Source: Nitratireductor sp. XY-223 | GTDB taxonomy: Bacteria > Pseudomonadota > Alphaproteobacteria > Rhizobiales > Rhizobiaceae | Reading direction: 5' to 3' | NCBI RefSeq assembly: GCF_004959855.1 | Contig: NZ_SPNT01000002.1 | Location: forward strand, 620,001 to 684,000 | Length of the DNA: 64,000 nucleotides | Shown here: in pieces, positions 8,506 through 17,362 of the stretch | Layout: each line of letters begins with the position of its first letter | How positions within the stretch are numbered: the first letter of the stretch is position 1 | Translations under genes and position numbers: made by a program | The notes under the pieces: model-generated | What the model was told of the DNA's origin: nothing | The model's input: only the letters and a program-made list of their open reading frames with translations | Database searches by the model: none

Positions 8506-11393
8506 ACCAGCGCCTTGAACCCGTGCTTCGCGCACAGGCTCCGGTGCTCCTCGACATCCTGCTGGATCAGCGGGCTGTCGGCCTTGATCGCCATGCCGAG
8601 CTCGGCCCTGATGGCGAGGCCCTGGGCTATCAGGCCGGGATTGCTGATGCTGCGTCCGATCTCGATCGCCTGGTCGATGGCGGGAAGGCATCTCTCGACT
8701 GCGCCGGACCGGAAGAGCGCCTCGGCGTAGCCGGCATAAAGATAGTAGATTTCTAGCCTTCCGGTCCGCAGATGCAGCGCCTGGCCGAAACAGTCATCGA
8801 CGAGTTCGATCGCCTCGTCGGCGCGGCCGCTGCGCGCCAGTGCGGTCGCGAGGAGACCGGTGATATGCGGTTTGGGGGCGTCGTAGCCATGCGCCTCGAT
8901 CAACGCCGTCGTTGTTTCCAGACAGGTGACCGCCTCATCGGCCCGGCCCATCATGATCAGGTTCCGGCCAAGTGCGTTAAGCGCGATGACCTCGGTGTAC
9001 GGGTCGTCGCACGAACGCGAGATATCAAGTGCCAACTGGGCGTATTTCAGGCTCTCCTCGTAGTCGCCCTTGTCGGTGAGGAACCAGCCCAGAAAGGCGC
9101 GTGAAATAGCACCCGGAATGCCCGCCGCTCCGAGCCGCTTGGTCTGAAGATCCCCGGAGAGCTGGTCGCACAGGTCGCGCGAAAGGCGAAGCGCCGTATC
9201 CAGGTTCCCCATTGCGTGGTTGAGGACCGAAAGCAGGTGCTGGGCGGCGAAAATGTGGGGCAGAGAGTCCATCGAACGCGCCATCTCGAGCGCTTCCCCG
9301 ACGATTGCGACGCCGTGCTGGTAGCGCCCTTCGAACCAGTCGACCATGCCGAGGTTGCATTTGGCCGCACAGATCTGGCTGGTCCGGTTCTGCTTCTCCG
9401 CCAGGGCGTGGACCCTCGGCAGATGGCTGTGCATCTTGGAGAATTCGCCGAGCTGCAGCATGGTCGTGCAGACCATGATCGTCAGATCGACGAAAGCCTC
9501 TTCGGCGGGCTCGCCGATTCGATCGATGCATTCGAGTGCCCGGTCGAACAGAAGCTGGAGCGATTTGCCGGCGTAGTTTCTCATGGCTCGCTCAGCGGCC
9601 TTCGAAAGATAGTCCAGTGCCAGAAGGTCGTCGCCGGCGGCCTCGGCGTGAAAAGCCAGCCGTTCATACTGGCCGCCGAGATCGGCATAGGTCGCGGAGA
9701 TCACGTCTATGGCGGTCCGGTGAATGTCCCGGCGCCGCTCGCGCGGAACCGTGTTCTGGCAGGCTTCGGCGATGATGGCGTGGAAGAAGCGCACGGACCG
9801 GCCGGGTATCACCCGGGTAATGGCAAGGTGATTGAGCTGGGCGAGTATCGTCATCAGCTCTTCGGTGCCGATGCCGAGCACCTTGCGGGCGAATTCAAGC
9901 TCCACCTCTTCGCCCAGAATACTGAGCGACTGGGCGCAGTGCTTGGCGGCGCGCGGCAGCCGGTTGAGCCGGGCGTGGATCATGGACTGTACGCCCTGCG
10001 GCATCGACTGCAGTGATTCGGCCTCATCGGTATCCAGCGAACAAACCAGCTGCTCGAGAACGAACGGGATCCCGTCGGCCTGGTCCAGTGCCTTTTCGAT
10101 GTTCAATTGATCGGGAATGTTCTTTGTCCACAGGCGCTCGGCAAGCAGCCGCATCTTGTCCCGCGACATCGGTTCAAGACGCAACACGGTGTCGGCAATC
10201 TGCTGTGCATCGAAAGCCGCCTCCGGACGTCCGGTCAAAAGGACGAACAGCCGCCGGCCGTCGTTGTTGTTGCACAGCAGTTCAAGGCACAGCTGGCTTT
10301 CAGGATCGACGAGGTGCAGATCTTCCAGAAGCAGCAATGTACGGTCCTTCAGCGCCAGCCGCCCGAATATCTCGACAAGTCCCTGCGCGGTCTGTTTCAA
10401 GGAAAGCTGCTGACCGGCCCGCGCCGATTTTCCGTGTCCGCCGGTCATGAGAATCGCGTCGAGCGCGCCGGCGCTGCCGGTTTCAAAGCCGGCTTCATAA
10501 AACGCAGCTTCGATCTGCGGCTGTGCTGCCTGCTCGTCCAGTTTCAGCGCGTCCAGGATCAGGCTCCGAAAGACTGCGAACGGCGTCGTCCGCTTTTGTA
10601 TGTCGCCCCGGTAGACCAGCAAATGGTCGATCGCGTCCCCGGCCAGGGCTTCGTCGATGGCGGCTGCGGCAAGGCGGCTCTTGCCGATGCCGGGTTCGCC
10701 AATGAGGGCCAGGGCCGCTTTCTCGGGGGTCCGGCGGGCAATCGATTTCCGCAATATGGCCCTTTCCATGTCGCGCCCGACAATCGGAAAGTCGTATTTC
10801 TGCAGTGCCTCGTTCGCGTTGCGCCGTTCGGGTGGCGCATTGAGCATAAAAACACTTGAATTGATTTCCTCGAGGATCGGCAGATCGGGCCGCGGATGAC
10901 ATTCGAAATCAAGCCGGCAAAGTTCAAGTGTTTCCGCGCTGAGCAGTATCTCGCCGGGCTGTGCGCTCTTTTCCAGGCGCGCCGCCAAATGAACGGTGCC
11001 ACCGACGAGATCGATCTGCGAGCCGCGCTCCAGTTCCAGATGGCGCAATCCGACCAGGCCGGAATGGATACCGACCCGGAACAGGACCTCGTTTTTCTCC
11101 GGATCGAGTATCGGTGTGTCCTTGCCGGTGAAATTCTGGATATTCCAGGCGGCCTCGCAGGCGCGGTCGGCGTGGTCTTCCAGGGAGTCGGGCCAGCCAA
11201 AAACGGCAACGCCGCCGTCCCCGGCAAAACTCACGAGGAGGCCACCGGCGCGTTCGACGCATTGGCGGATGTGCGACAGCACATCGTCTACCATGAGTTG
11301 TGCATCATCGGGATCGACTGAGGCGATGCGGCTCGTTGAGCTGACAGCGTCTACGACCAAAACCGTGACGACGCTGCGTTCTGGATACGCCAT
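8502..11393 (-). CDS. Class III nucleotide cyclase domain - AAA ATPase - TPR protein
   Basis: This is a 963-residue multidomain protein. Residues 8-165 form a class III cyclase homology domain with both metal aspartates (VVDAVSST D15, GDGG D59). The usual transition-state Asn is His in VHLAARL (H135), with the Arg kept (R139). Residues ~205-480 form an AAA/STAND-type ATPase with P-loop GEPGIGKS (232-239) and a Walker-B-like LLLLEDLH. The remainder is helical TPR-like repeat. No LuxR HTH is attached, unlike many relatives. It may make cAMP or may only sense nucleotide. ATG 11393 was preferred to TTG 11402. Its TAG stop falls in the terminal CTAG of the 306-bp repeat. Confidence 0.85.
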   Translation of the reverse strand: MAYPERSVVTVLVVDAVSSTSRIASVDPDDAQLMVDDVLSHIRQCVERAGGLLVSFAGDGGVAVFGWPDSLEDHADRACEAAWNIQNFTGKDTPILDPEKNEVLFRVGIHSGLVGLRHLELERGSQIDLVGGTVHLAARLEKSAQPGEILLSAETLELCRLDFECHPRPDLPILEEINSSVFMLNAPPERRNANEALQKYDFPIVGRDMERAILRKSIARRTPEKAALALIGEPGIGKSRLAAAAIDEALAGDAIDHLLVYRGDIQKRTTPFAVFRSLILDALKLDEQAAQPQIEAAFYEAGFETGSAGALDAILMTGGHGKSARAGQQLSLKQTAQGLVEIFGRLALKDRTLLLLEDLHLVDPESQLCLELLCNNNDGRRLFVLLTGRPEAAFDAQQIADTVLRLEPMSRDKMRLLAERLWTKNIPDQLNIEKALDQADGIPFVLEQLVCSLDTDEAESLQSMPQGVQSMIHARLNRLPRAAKHCAQSLSILGEEVELEFARKVLGIGTEELMTILAQLNHLAITRVIPGRSVRFFHAIIAEACQNTVPRERRRDIHRTAIDVISATYADLGGQYERLAFHAEAAGDDLLALDYLSKAAERAMRNYAGKSLQLLFDRALECIDRIGEPAEEAFVDLTIMVCTTMLQLGEFSKMHSHLPRVHALAEKQNRTSQICAAKCNLGMVDWFEGRYQHGVAIVGEALEMARSMDSLPHIFAAQHLLSVLNHAMGNLDTALRLSRDLCDQLSGDLQTKRLGAAGIPGAISRAFLGWFLTDKGDYEESLKYAQLALDISRSCDDPYTEVIALNALGRNLIMMGRADEAVTCLETTTALIEAHGYDAPKPHITGLLATALARSGRADEAIELVDDCFGQALHLRTGRLEIYYLYAGYAEALFRSGAVERCLPAIDQAIEIGRSISNPGLIAQGLAIRAELGMAIKADSPLIQQDVEEHRSLCAKHGFKALV

Positions 11394-11671
11394 CAAATGC
11401 AATGCCTACGCCCCCGCCCCGGCATTTCACACAAGCACAATCTCGGATGCTTCCCGAAAATACGCGTGCGGTAGTCGGGGATTCCGGAATTCGCGCGAAA
11501 CGGAGACTGCTCTCCGCTCAATATCATAATCTTGCAATTATTGACCCTAGGCGGCAACTATAACAGATTTTTATAAGTTGTGACAGTTGCTTACGGATCG
11601 CCACGGCCGACGCACAATTTGCCGCATGCGTGTCTGTCCGGACCGGTGGACGGCGGTTTTCGTATAGCCGG

Positions 11672-12355
11672 CTAATGTTCCATTGGCGACTGGCGCCGGC
11701 GGCGGTACAGCTGGTCGAGCCGCAGCGTGACAAAGGCGAATACGAACCAGCTCCCGTGGAAAAGGACTCCCGCGGCGATCACATATTGCCCGGGAATGGG
11801 TCCGATCGCGGCGCGCTCGATGAAATCGGAAACGCTGGACAGCGGAACCGGGTGGATGGCGAGCTTTCCGTAATAGGCGACGGCCTGGATCGCCAGTATC
11901 CAGGAATAATTGTTGCGCAGTCGCCGCCCGGCGGCGCGGATGAAACTGATATGATAGTGGGGCGTGCGGTAATCGTCGGCAAGCATCGCGCCCCAGTCGC
12001 TGTCAAGCCGGACCTTCTCGCCGTTCAGGATGGGGGCATAAAAATCGGATTCCAGCAGGCGCGCCCGCGCCCGGAACAGATTGTAGTAGCGGTAGCGCCG
12101 CGCCTCGAACGCCAGGAAGAAGGTGACCAGGAACCCGACAAGGATCAACGGCAGGGGCGAGGCGTTGACATTGCTGAACGTGGCCGAAAGGGCGATCCCG
12201 GTCGTTACCACCGCCCAATTTGTCGTATTGTCGAGCCGGTTGCGCCAATGGGTGCTGCGATAGACCTCACCACGGTATAAATGTGCGAGCGCTCCCAGGA
12301 CGCCGGGATCGATGTCCTGTTTCGGCCACATCTTGCGGTCAACGTCGTCGGCCAT
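11672..12355 (-). CDS. DUF2270 family membrane protein
   Basis: The product has 227 residues. The N-terminal LAHLYRGEVYRSTHWRNRLD and the early hydrophobic pair (about residues 48-85) are typical of the DUF2270 family. A further hydrophobic segment lies near the C-terminus (VIAAGVLFHGSWFVFAFVTL), followed by a basic tail. The arrangement suggests an inner-membrane protein with a large loop containing RxRxxLESDFYAP. The molecular role of the family is unknown to me. It stands alone, with non-coding gaps of about 280 and 250 bases on either side. Confidence 0.78.
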   Translation of the reverse strand: MADDVDRKMWPKQDIDPGVLGALAHLYRGEVYRSTHWRNRLDNTTNWAVVTTGIALSATFSNVNASPLPLILVGFLVTFFLAFEARRYRYYNLFRARARLLESDFYAPILNGEKVRLDSDWGAMLADDYRTPHYHISFIRAAGRRLRNNYSWILAIQAVAYYGKLAIHPVPLSSVSDFIERAAIGPIPGQYVIAAGVLFHGSWFVFAFVTLRLDQLYRRRRQSPMEH

Positions 12356-12601
12356 GCCCCATCATAGCGCAATCTGCACTAAAAGCGCGCAATTGTTGAT
12401 CAATTCGATGCGAACGGAAGACGCCCGCCGGGTGCACAGGCCCGGTCGCACGACAATCTTGCGTTGTTAATCGATCCTTTGCATTTGCGCCATAATTTGA
12501 CCCTGCCTGGTCATTCGCGCCTTCAACGCGAACACGCATGATGCCTCCGACCGGATCGCCCCTCCGGCATTTTTCTTTGTTTCATTTTCGGACGCGTTTT
12601 C

Positions 12602-14899
12602 ATGCTCATCTCTAGGAAACTGCCCCTGGCAGCCGCCGTTTTGACCGTTGTCTCGATCGCCGCCTCCAGCATTGGCGGTCTGATGATCAGTTCCAATGCC
12701 CTTACACGCGAGTACGATGAGAAACTGTCGGCGATCGCCGACGGACGGCGTAACCAGATCGAGACCTATCTCGAGGCGACGAAGAAGGATATCGAGGAAA
12801 TCGCGGTCACACCGAATGTTGCCGCGGCACTGAACCTGTTCGGCATCGCCTTGACGATGGTGAAGGAGGGCAGGGAGGACGAATTCCTGTCGCTGGTCAC
12901 CGACCAGGATCTCAGCTTCCAGGAGAAGATGGACCAAAGCACGCCGAGCGGCGCGCGCGTCTATCTGAACCATGAGGGCAAGTTCGGTCCGGTCTTCGAG
13001 AAGATTTCGCAGGAAAACGATTTCGAGGATATCTTCCTCATCAATGCCGACGGGCGCGTCGTCTACACGCTGCTGAAAAACACCGATTTCAACATCAACA
13101 TCAATGACGAAGCGTGGAAGGACACCGCCCTGGCGCAGATCTTCGAAAAGGCGCTGGCCATGGGCGATGCCGAGGGCGTGACCTTCCTCGACTATCGCCC
13201 CTATGCGACGGGCAGCCGGCCGCTGACCGCTTTCGTCGCCAAACCGGTGATCGTCGCCAACGAAGTCAAGGGCGCCTTCATCGTTGCGCTGCCGACCGGC
13301 AAGATCGAAGCCATCATGTCCAACAGGACGGGACTGGGCGAGACGGGCGAAACCGTGCTCCTCCGGTCCGACGGATTTCTGCTCACCGACTCGCCGCTGA
13401 CTGAGACCAACGATGTCGCGCAGGCGCAGCTTGATCCAGGGCAGTTCCGTGCGCTGGAGGCGCGGGAAATCCTGACCGGGCAGACCGACAACTATCGCGA
13501 CATGAACGCGACGGTCGCCTTTGCACGGGTCGATTTCCTCGATTCCGGCTGGGTCGTTGCGGCGCTGGTCGACAGCCGCGAAGCCGGGCAGGCGGTCGCT
13601 TCCATGCGGCAGATTGTCATCGTCGTTTCGCTGGTGCTTCTGGCGGTGGCGCTCGGCGGCGCGCTCCTGTTCTCGCGCAACCTGACCCGCCCGATCAATG
13701 CGCTGGTCAGTAACATGCGCCAGCTCAGCGAAGGCCGGACGGATTTCGACATCGGGGACACGGAGCGCAGGGACGAGATCGGCGACATGGTGCGTTCGGT
13801 CGCTGTCTTCAAGGAAGCGACCATCGAGAAGGAACGGCTCGAACACGAAGCCGAAGAGACACGCGAAACCTCGGAGCGCGAGGCCGCGGAACGGTCGGCG
13901 GCTAAGGCCGAGGAGACCGGCCGGATGCAGGCCGCCGTCGAGGCGCTGGCCGGCGGCCTGACGCGCCTCTCGGAGGGCGATCTGTCGGTGCGGCTGGACG
14001 AGCCGTTCATGGACAGCCTCGACCGGCTGCGTGTCGATTTCAACGCGACGGTCGAAAAGCTCAATTCGACCCTCAACCGTATCCAGGGCAATTCCGGGTC
14101 GATCGACGGCAATGCCAGGGAAATGCGCGCATCGGCGGACGATCTTTCGCGGCGCACCGAGCAACAGGCGGCATCGCTGGAAGAGACATCCGCGGCACTT
14201 GAGGAAATCACCTCGACAGTTCGCGAGACGTCGGAGCGCGCGGCCGAGGCGGAGCAGATGGCTAACGCGGCGAAGGACGATGCCGACCGGTCGAGCGGCG
14301 TTGTCGCCGACGCCGTTTCGGCGATGGAGGGCATCGAGAAAGCGTCGCGGGAAATTTCCAACATCATCAACGTGATCGACGAGATCGCCTTCCAGACCAA
14401 TCTCCTGGCCCTCAATGCAGGCGTCGAGGCGGCGCGGGCCGGCGACGCCGGCAAGGGCTTTGCCGTCGTTGCCCTGGAAGTGCGGGAGCTTGCCCAGCGG
14501 GCGGCGGGCGCGGCGACCGAGATCAAGGAGCTGATCACCAAGTCCGGCGCCGAAGTCAGCAACGGTGTCAGCCTCGTCAAGGCGACGGGCGAAGCGCTCG
14601 GTCAGATCTCTCATCATGTCGCCGACATCAACGGGCGCATAACGACGATCGCGTCGGCGGCAAAGGAGCAGCTGACGGGCATCCAGGAGGTCAATTCGGC
14701 CGTTACGCAGATGGACCGCATGACGCAGCAGAACGCCGCCATGGTCGAGGAGACCAATGCGGTGATCCACAAGCTCGCCGACGACGCCGGCGGTCTGTCT
14801 GAAGCGGTGGCCGAGTTCCGGCTCGCCGGGGACGCCGCTGCGACCGGTCCGGTTCCGGATCACGAGACCGACGTCGAGGATCACCGGCTGGCCGGCTGA
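12602..14899 (+). CDS. Methyl-accepting chemotaxis protein with periplasmic Cache-type sensor
   Basis: The product has 765 residues. A first membrane helix (about 8-28) leads to a ~300-residue periplasmic sensor of the dCache type, then a second helix (about 338-360), a HAMP domain with NLTRPINALVSNM, and a long cytoplasmic coiled coil. The hairpin tip is the conserved EIAFQTNLLALNAGVEAARAG. No C-terminal receptor-tethering pentapeptide (NWETF-like) is seen. It would cluster with CheA/CheW at the inner membrane and report a small ligand. The ligand cannot be told from sequence. ATG 12602 directly precedes the membrane anchor. No other chemotaxis gene lies nearby. Confidence 0.93.
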   Translation: MLISRKLPLAAAVLTVVSIAASSIGGLMISSNALTREYDEKLSAIADGRRNQIETYLEATKKDIEEIAVTPNVAAALNLFGIALTMVKEGREDEFLSLVTDQDLSFQEKMDQSTPSGARVYLNHEGKFGPVFEKISQENDFEDIFLINADGRVVYTLLKNTDFNININDEAWKDTALAQIFEKALAMGDAEGVTFLDYRPYATGSRPLTAFVAKPVIVANEVKGAFIVALPTGKIEAIMSNRTGLGETGETVLLRSDGFLLTDSPLTETNDVAQAQLDPGQFRALEAREILTGQTDNYRDMNATVAFARVDFLDSGWVVAALVDSREAGQAVASMRQIVIVVSLVLLAVALGGALLFSRNLTRPINALVSNMRQLSEGRTDFDIGDTERRDEIGDMVRSVAVFKEATIEKERLEHEAEETRETSEREAAERSAAKAEETGRMQAAVEALAGGLTRLSEGDLSVRLDEPFMDSLDRLRVDFNATVEKLNSTLNRIQGNSGSIDGNAREMRASADDLSRRTEQQAASLEETSAALEEITSTVRETSERAAEAEQMANAAKDDADRSSGVVADAVSAMEGIEKASREISNIINVIDEIAFQTNLLALNAGVEAARAGDAGKGFAVVALEVRELAQRAAGAATEIKELITKSGAEVSNGVSLVKATGEALGQISHHVADINGRITTIASAAKEQLTGIQEVNSAVTQMDRMTQQNAAMVEETNAVIHKLADDAGGLSEAVAEFRLAGDAAATGPVPDHETDVEDHRLAG

Positions 14900-15053
14900 A
14901 GACGCCGGCCTTTGCGAGCGGTTCCTCCGGTTGCGGACCGGGGAGGCCCCTTGGGGATTATCGATAAAGTTGTGACGTTCTCGACACTCATGTAGGCTCG
15001 GTCGGCGGCATTTTGCTGCCGGCCGGTTCCACGTGTAGTCGGGCCAGATCACG

Positions 15054-16172
15054 ATGAAATGGATCAACGATACCGAACTGCCGGATATCGTCGCCGGGTT
15101 CTGGGACGCGGCGGCGCAGCCGGACGAGTGGTCCCGCGTTCTGCAATCGGCCAGTGAGATCCTGCACGCCGAGGGCGCAATCATCATCAATCATGCGCCG
15201 GAAGGCGGCAGCTATTACAGCTCGCCCCGCATGAAGGCGATGATGGAGGAGTTCTTTTCACACAACTGGGTGAACCGGAATCCGTGGCCGCAGCGGATCA
15301 TGCGCAAAAGGCTGAACAAGGATGCGGTCACAGAGTGGCTGCTGTTCAGCCGCGAGGAGCTGAACCGGCTGGAGGTCTACAATGACTGGACGCTGAAGAA
15401 CGGGTTTTGCGGCTCGCTCGCGACAATCATCAACAGCGACGACGGGATCATCAGTTTCGATTGCGGAAGGACCATTGCCCAGGGACCGTTCGGCGAAAAG
15501 GATGTCGCCCAGTTCCGGAAGATCATCCCGGCGATGCGGAACGCGGCCTATATCGGAAAGCGCATCTCGGAGGCGCGGGATGCCGGTGCCGGAGACATTG
15601 TCGATCAAATGTCCTGCGGTGCCCTCCTGATCGACAACTGGGGAAGAACGGTCCGTGCAAACGCCGCCGGCGAACGTCATGTCAGGGACGCGTTCGAGAC
15701 GATGGACGGCCGCCTTGTCCCAAAGCATCCGGGTGCGCGGGACCGCTTCAAGGCGGAATGCAACCGTGCCCTGCGCGCCCTTTGGACGTCGCAGGTGCCG
15801 CTTTCCGAGTCTCAGGCCATAACGCTGATGCGCCAGGACAGCCGGCCGCTGGTGGCTCGGATCTTTCCGGTCTACGGCGCCATGAACGACATCCTGCGGC
15901 GGGCCAGGCTTTTGATGATCATCGTCGACCCGGACGAGGAGGCGTATATCGAAGCCGACGTTCTGCAGAACGTGTTCGGAATGACGCGAAGCGAGGCGGA
16001 GGTCTGCCTCGATATCGCCCGCGGTGTGGCGCCGGCGCAAATCGCCGCCGTGCGGCGGGTCTCGGTGCACACGATCCGCAGGCAGGTGAAGTCCGCTTTC
16101 ATGAAAACCGGAACCCGGCGCCAGCCGGAACTGGCGGCATTGATTGGCAGATTGACCAATCGGCTGTCCTAG
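15054..16172 (+). CDS. LuxR-type HTH transcription regulator
   Basis: The product has 372 residues. The C-terminal ~65 residues (about 300-365) are a LuxR/GerE-type HTH: MTRSEAEVCLDIARG, then AAVRRVSVHTIRRQVKSAF. The N-terminal ~290 residues are not a response-receiver domain and show no clear match to an autoinducer-binding domain. They may be a PAS-like sensor of the kind found in stand-alone rhizobial LuxR proteins. No partner operon is evident. The TAG stop is part of the left CTAG of the second 306-bp repeat, so the 3' end may have been set by that insertion. Confidence 0.85.
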   Translation: MKWINDTELPDIVAGFWDAAAQPDEWSRVLQSASEILHAEGAIIINHAPEGGSYYSSPRMKAMMEEFFSHNWVNRNPWPQRIMRKRLNKDAVTEWLLFSREELNRLEVYNDWTLKNGFCGSLATIINSDDGIISFDCGRTIAQGPFGEKDVAQFRKIIPAMRNAAYIGKRISEARDAGAGDIVDQMSCGALLIDNWGRTVRANAAGERHVRDAFETMDGRLVPKHPGARDRFKAECNRALRALWTSQVPLSESQAITLMRQDSRPLVARIFPVYGAMNDILRRARLLMIIVDPDEEAYIEADVLQNVFGMTRSEAEVCLDIARGVAPAQIAAVRRVSVHTIRRQVKSAFMKTGTRRQPELAALIGRLTNRLS

Positions 16173-16474
16173 AGCGTGTCTGGCTTAGTTTGAATCATTT
16201 GACCGTGGCGATTTTGGTCGCTGGCTAGGCGGATTGCGCGCCGTGGTGCCACCCCACCGCAAGCGCGAGCCAACGACGCCAGGGGCCAAAATCGCCCGGC
16301 CCATTCAGAAGTTGGTTTTCGATATCCACCTCCCTTTCCGGGGTGGGGAAAATCGGTCCATCGGCGTTGTTGCGCCGCTTGCCCGATGCCCCACATCGCG
16401 CTGTGCGACGCGCCTAGCCGACTGGACCGATATTCCGCCATCAAATGCTTCAAACTAAACCAGACACGCTCTAG
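16169..16474 (-). mobile_element. 306-bp palindromic MITE-like element, copy 2
   Basis: This element has the same length and internal sequence as the one at 8200-8505, but is inverted. It is bounded by CTAG (16169-16172, 16471-16474). Its terminal inverted repeats differ from those of copy 1 at the outer bases (AGAGCGTGTCTGG against AGACCGTTTCATGG), yet the outer bases of the two arms still match each other within the copy. It again fills a convergent gap, here between the LuxR-type and MBL genes. Confidence 0.8.
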
Positions 16475-16513
16475 GGTCCGCGCCGGCCGACCGGCGGACG
16501 GCACCGTGCCCGA

Positions 16514-17362
16514 TCAGATCGAATATTCGTTCAGGTCCTCGACGATCTCGGATGGCCCGCTGAAATGCGTGCGCAGATCCGCCCGGGCGCCCTCGTGACC
16601 CGCCTCGGTGTCCATGTGGATGCGGAAGTGGCTGATCAGCAGGCGCACGGCATCGGCGCGGGCCGCCATTTTCGCAATGTCCGCCGGGGTCGGGCTCATT
16701 CCGGACAGCGCCGGGTGGACCTCCTCGCCGCTCAGGCGGTAGCACCAGTGCAGCAGCAGGTCGGCGCCGGCGCTGAGATGTTCGAGGTCGTCGCAGATCG
16801 CCGCATCGCCCGAATAAACGAACTTCTTGCCGCCGCTTTCAACTGAAAAGGCCATGCAGTCGAAGGCCGGCTGGGCATGCGGCACCTCGCAGGAATTGAG
16901 CGTCCAGCCGTTCCCCTCGAAGGAGAAGCCCGGGCTGATTTCAACAACTTCGGGCGCCGGCCACGGGCGCGGCAGGGTGCCGCCGCGTGACAGCCAGACC
17001 TCCTGGCTGGGTTTCAGCTCGGTGCGCGCGTAGAGATCCGCCGACAGGACACCGTCGCGTCCGAAATAGCCTTCGGTGATCCTGGCGATCGGAGACGGGC
17101 CCCAGACCTTCAGCGGCGGGGCGCCCTCGTCCCATGCGGCGTGCACGAGCCGGGCATAGTCCATCATGTGGTCGGTATGCAGATGCGAGAAGAAAAGGTG
17201 CGTGATGTGCGAAGGCAGCCGGCCGGACCGGACCAGGTTGTCGAACACACCGCCGCCGCAGTCGAAGAGGATGCGGTCGTCGCCGATCTCCAGCAGATAG
17301 CCGCTCGAGGCCCGGCGGGCATAGGCCTCGGGCGAGCCGGATCCGAGGATTGTCAGTTTCAT
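16514..17362 (-). CDS. MBL-fold metallo-hydrolase
   Basis: The product has 282 residues. The zinc motif HxHxDH is present as SHLHTDHMMD, preceded by the ILFDCGGG strand. Later come YSGDA and a C-terminal ISHFRIH, typical of the RNase Z/arylsulfatase (AtsA)-like branch of the family. No signal peptide is seen. It overlaps the sulfatase stop by 4 bases (ATGA), so it is co-translated as the last gene of the MarR-sulfatase-MBL operon. This suggests it acts on the same sulfated compound or its product, either as a second esterase or a lactonase-type hydrolase (inference). Confidence 0.85.
   Translation of the reverse strand: MKLTILGSGSPEAYARRASSGYLLEIGDDRILFDCGGGVFDNLVRSGRLPSHITHLFFSHLHTDHMMDYARLVHAAWDEGAPPLKVWGPSPIARITEGYFGRDGVLSADLYARTELKPSQEVWLSRGGTLPRPWPAPEVVEISPGFSFEGNGWTLNSCEVPHAQPAFDCMAFSVESGGKKFVYSGDAAICDDLEHLSAGADLLLHWCYRLSGEEVHPALSGMSPTPADIAKMAARADAVRLLISHFRIHMDTEAGHEGARADLRTHFSGPSEIVEDLNEYSI

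Noticed and set aside
12467-15190. 907-codon frame antisense to the chemoreceptor
   Set aside because: Its composition is that of a mirrored high-GC gene, and the plus-strand chemoreceptor is unambiguous.
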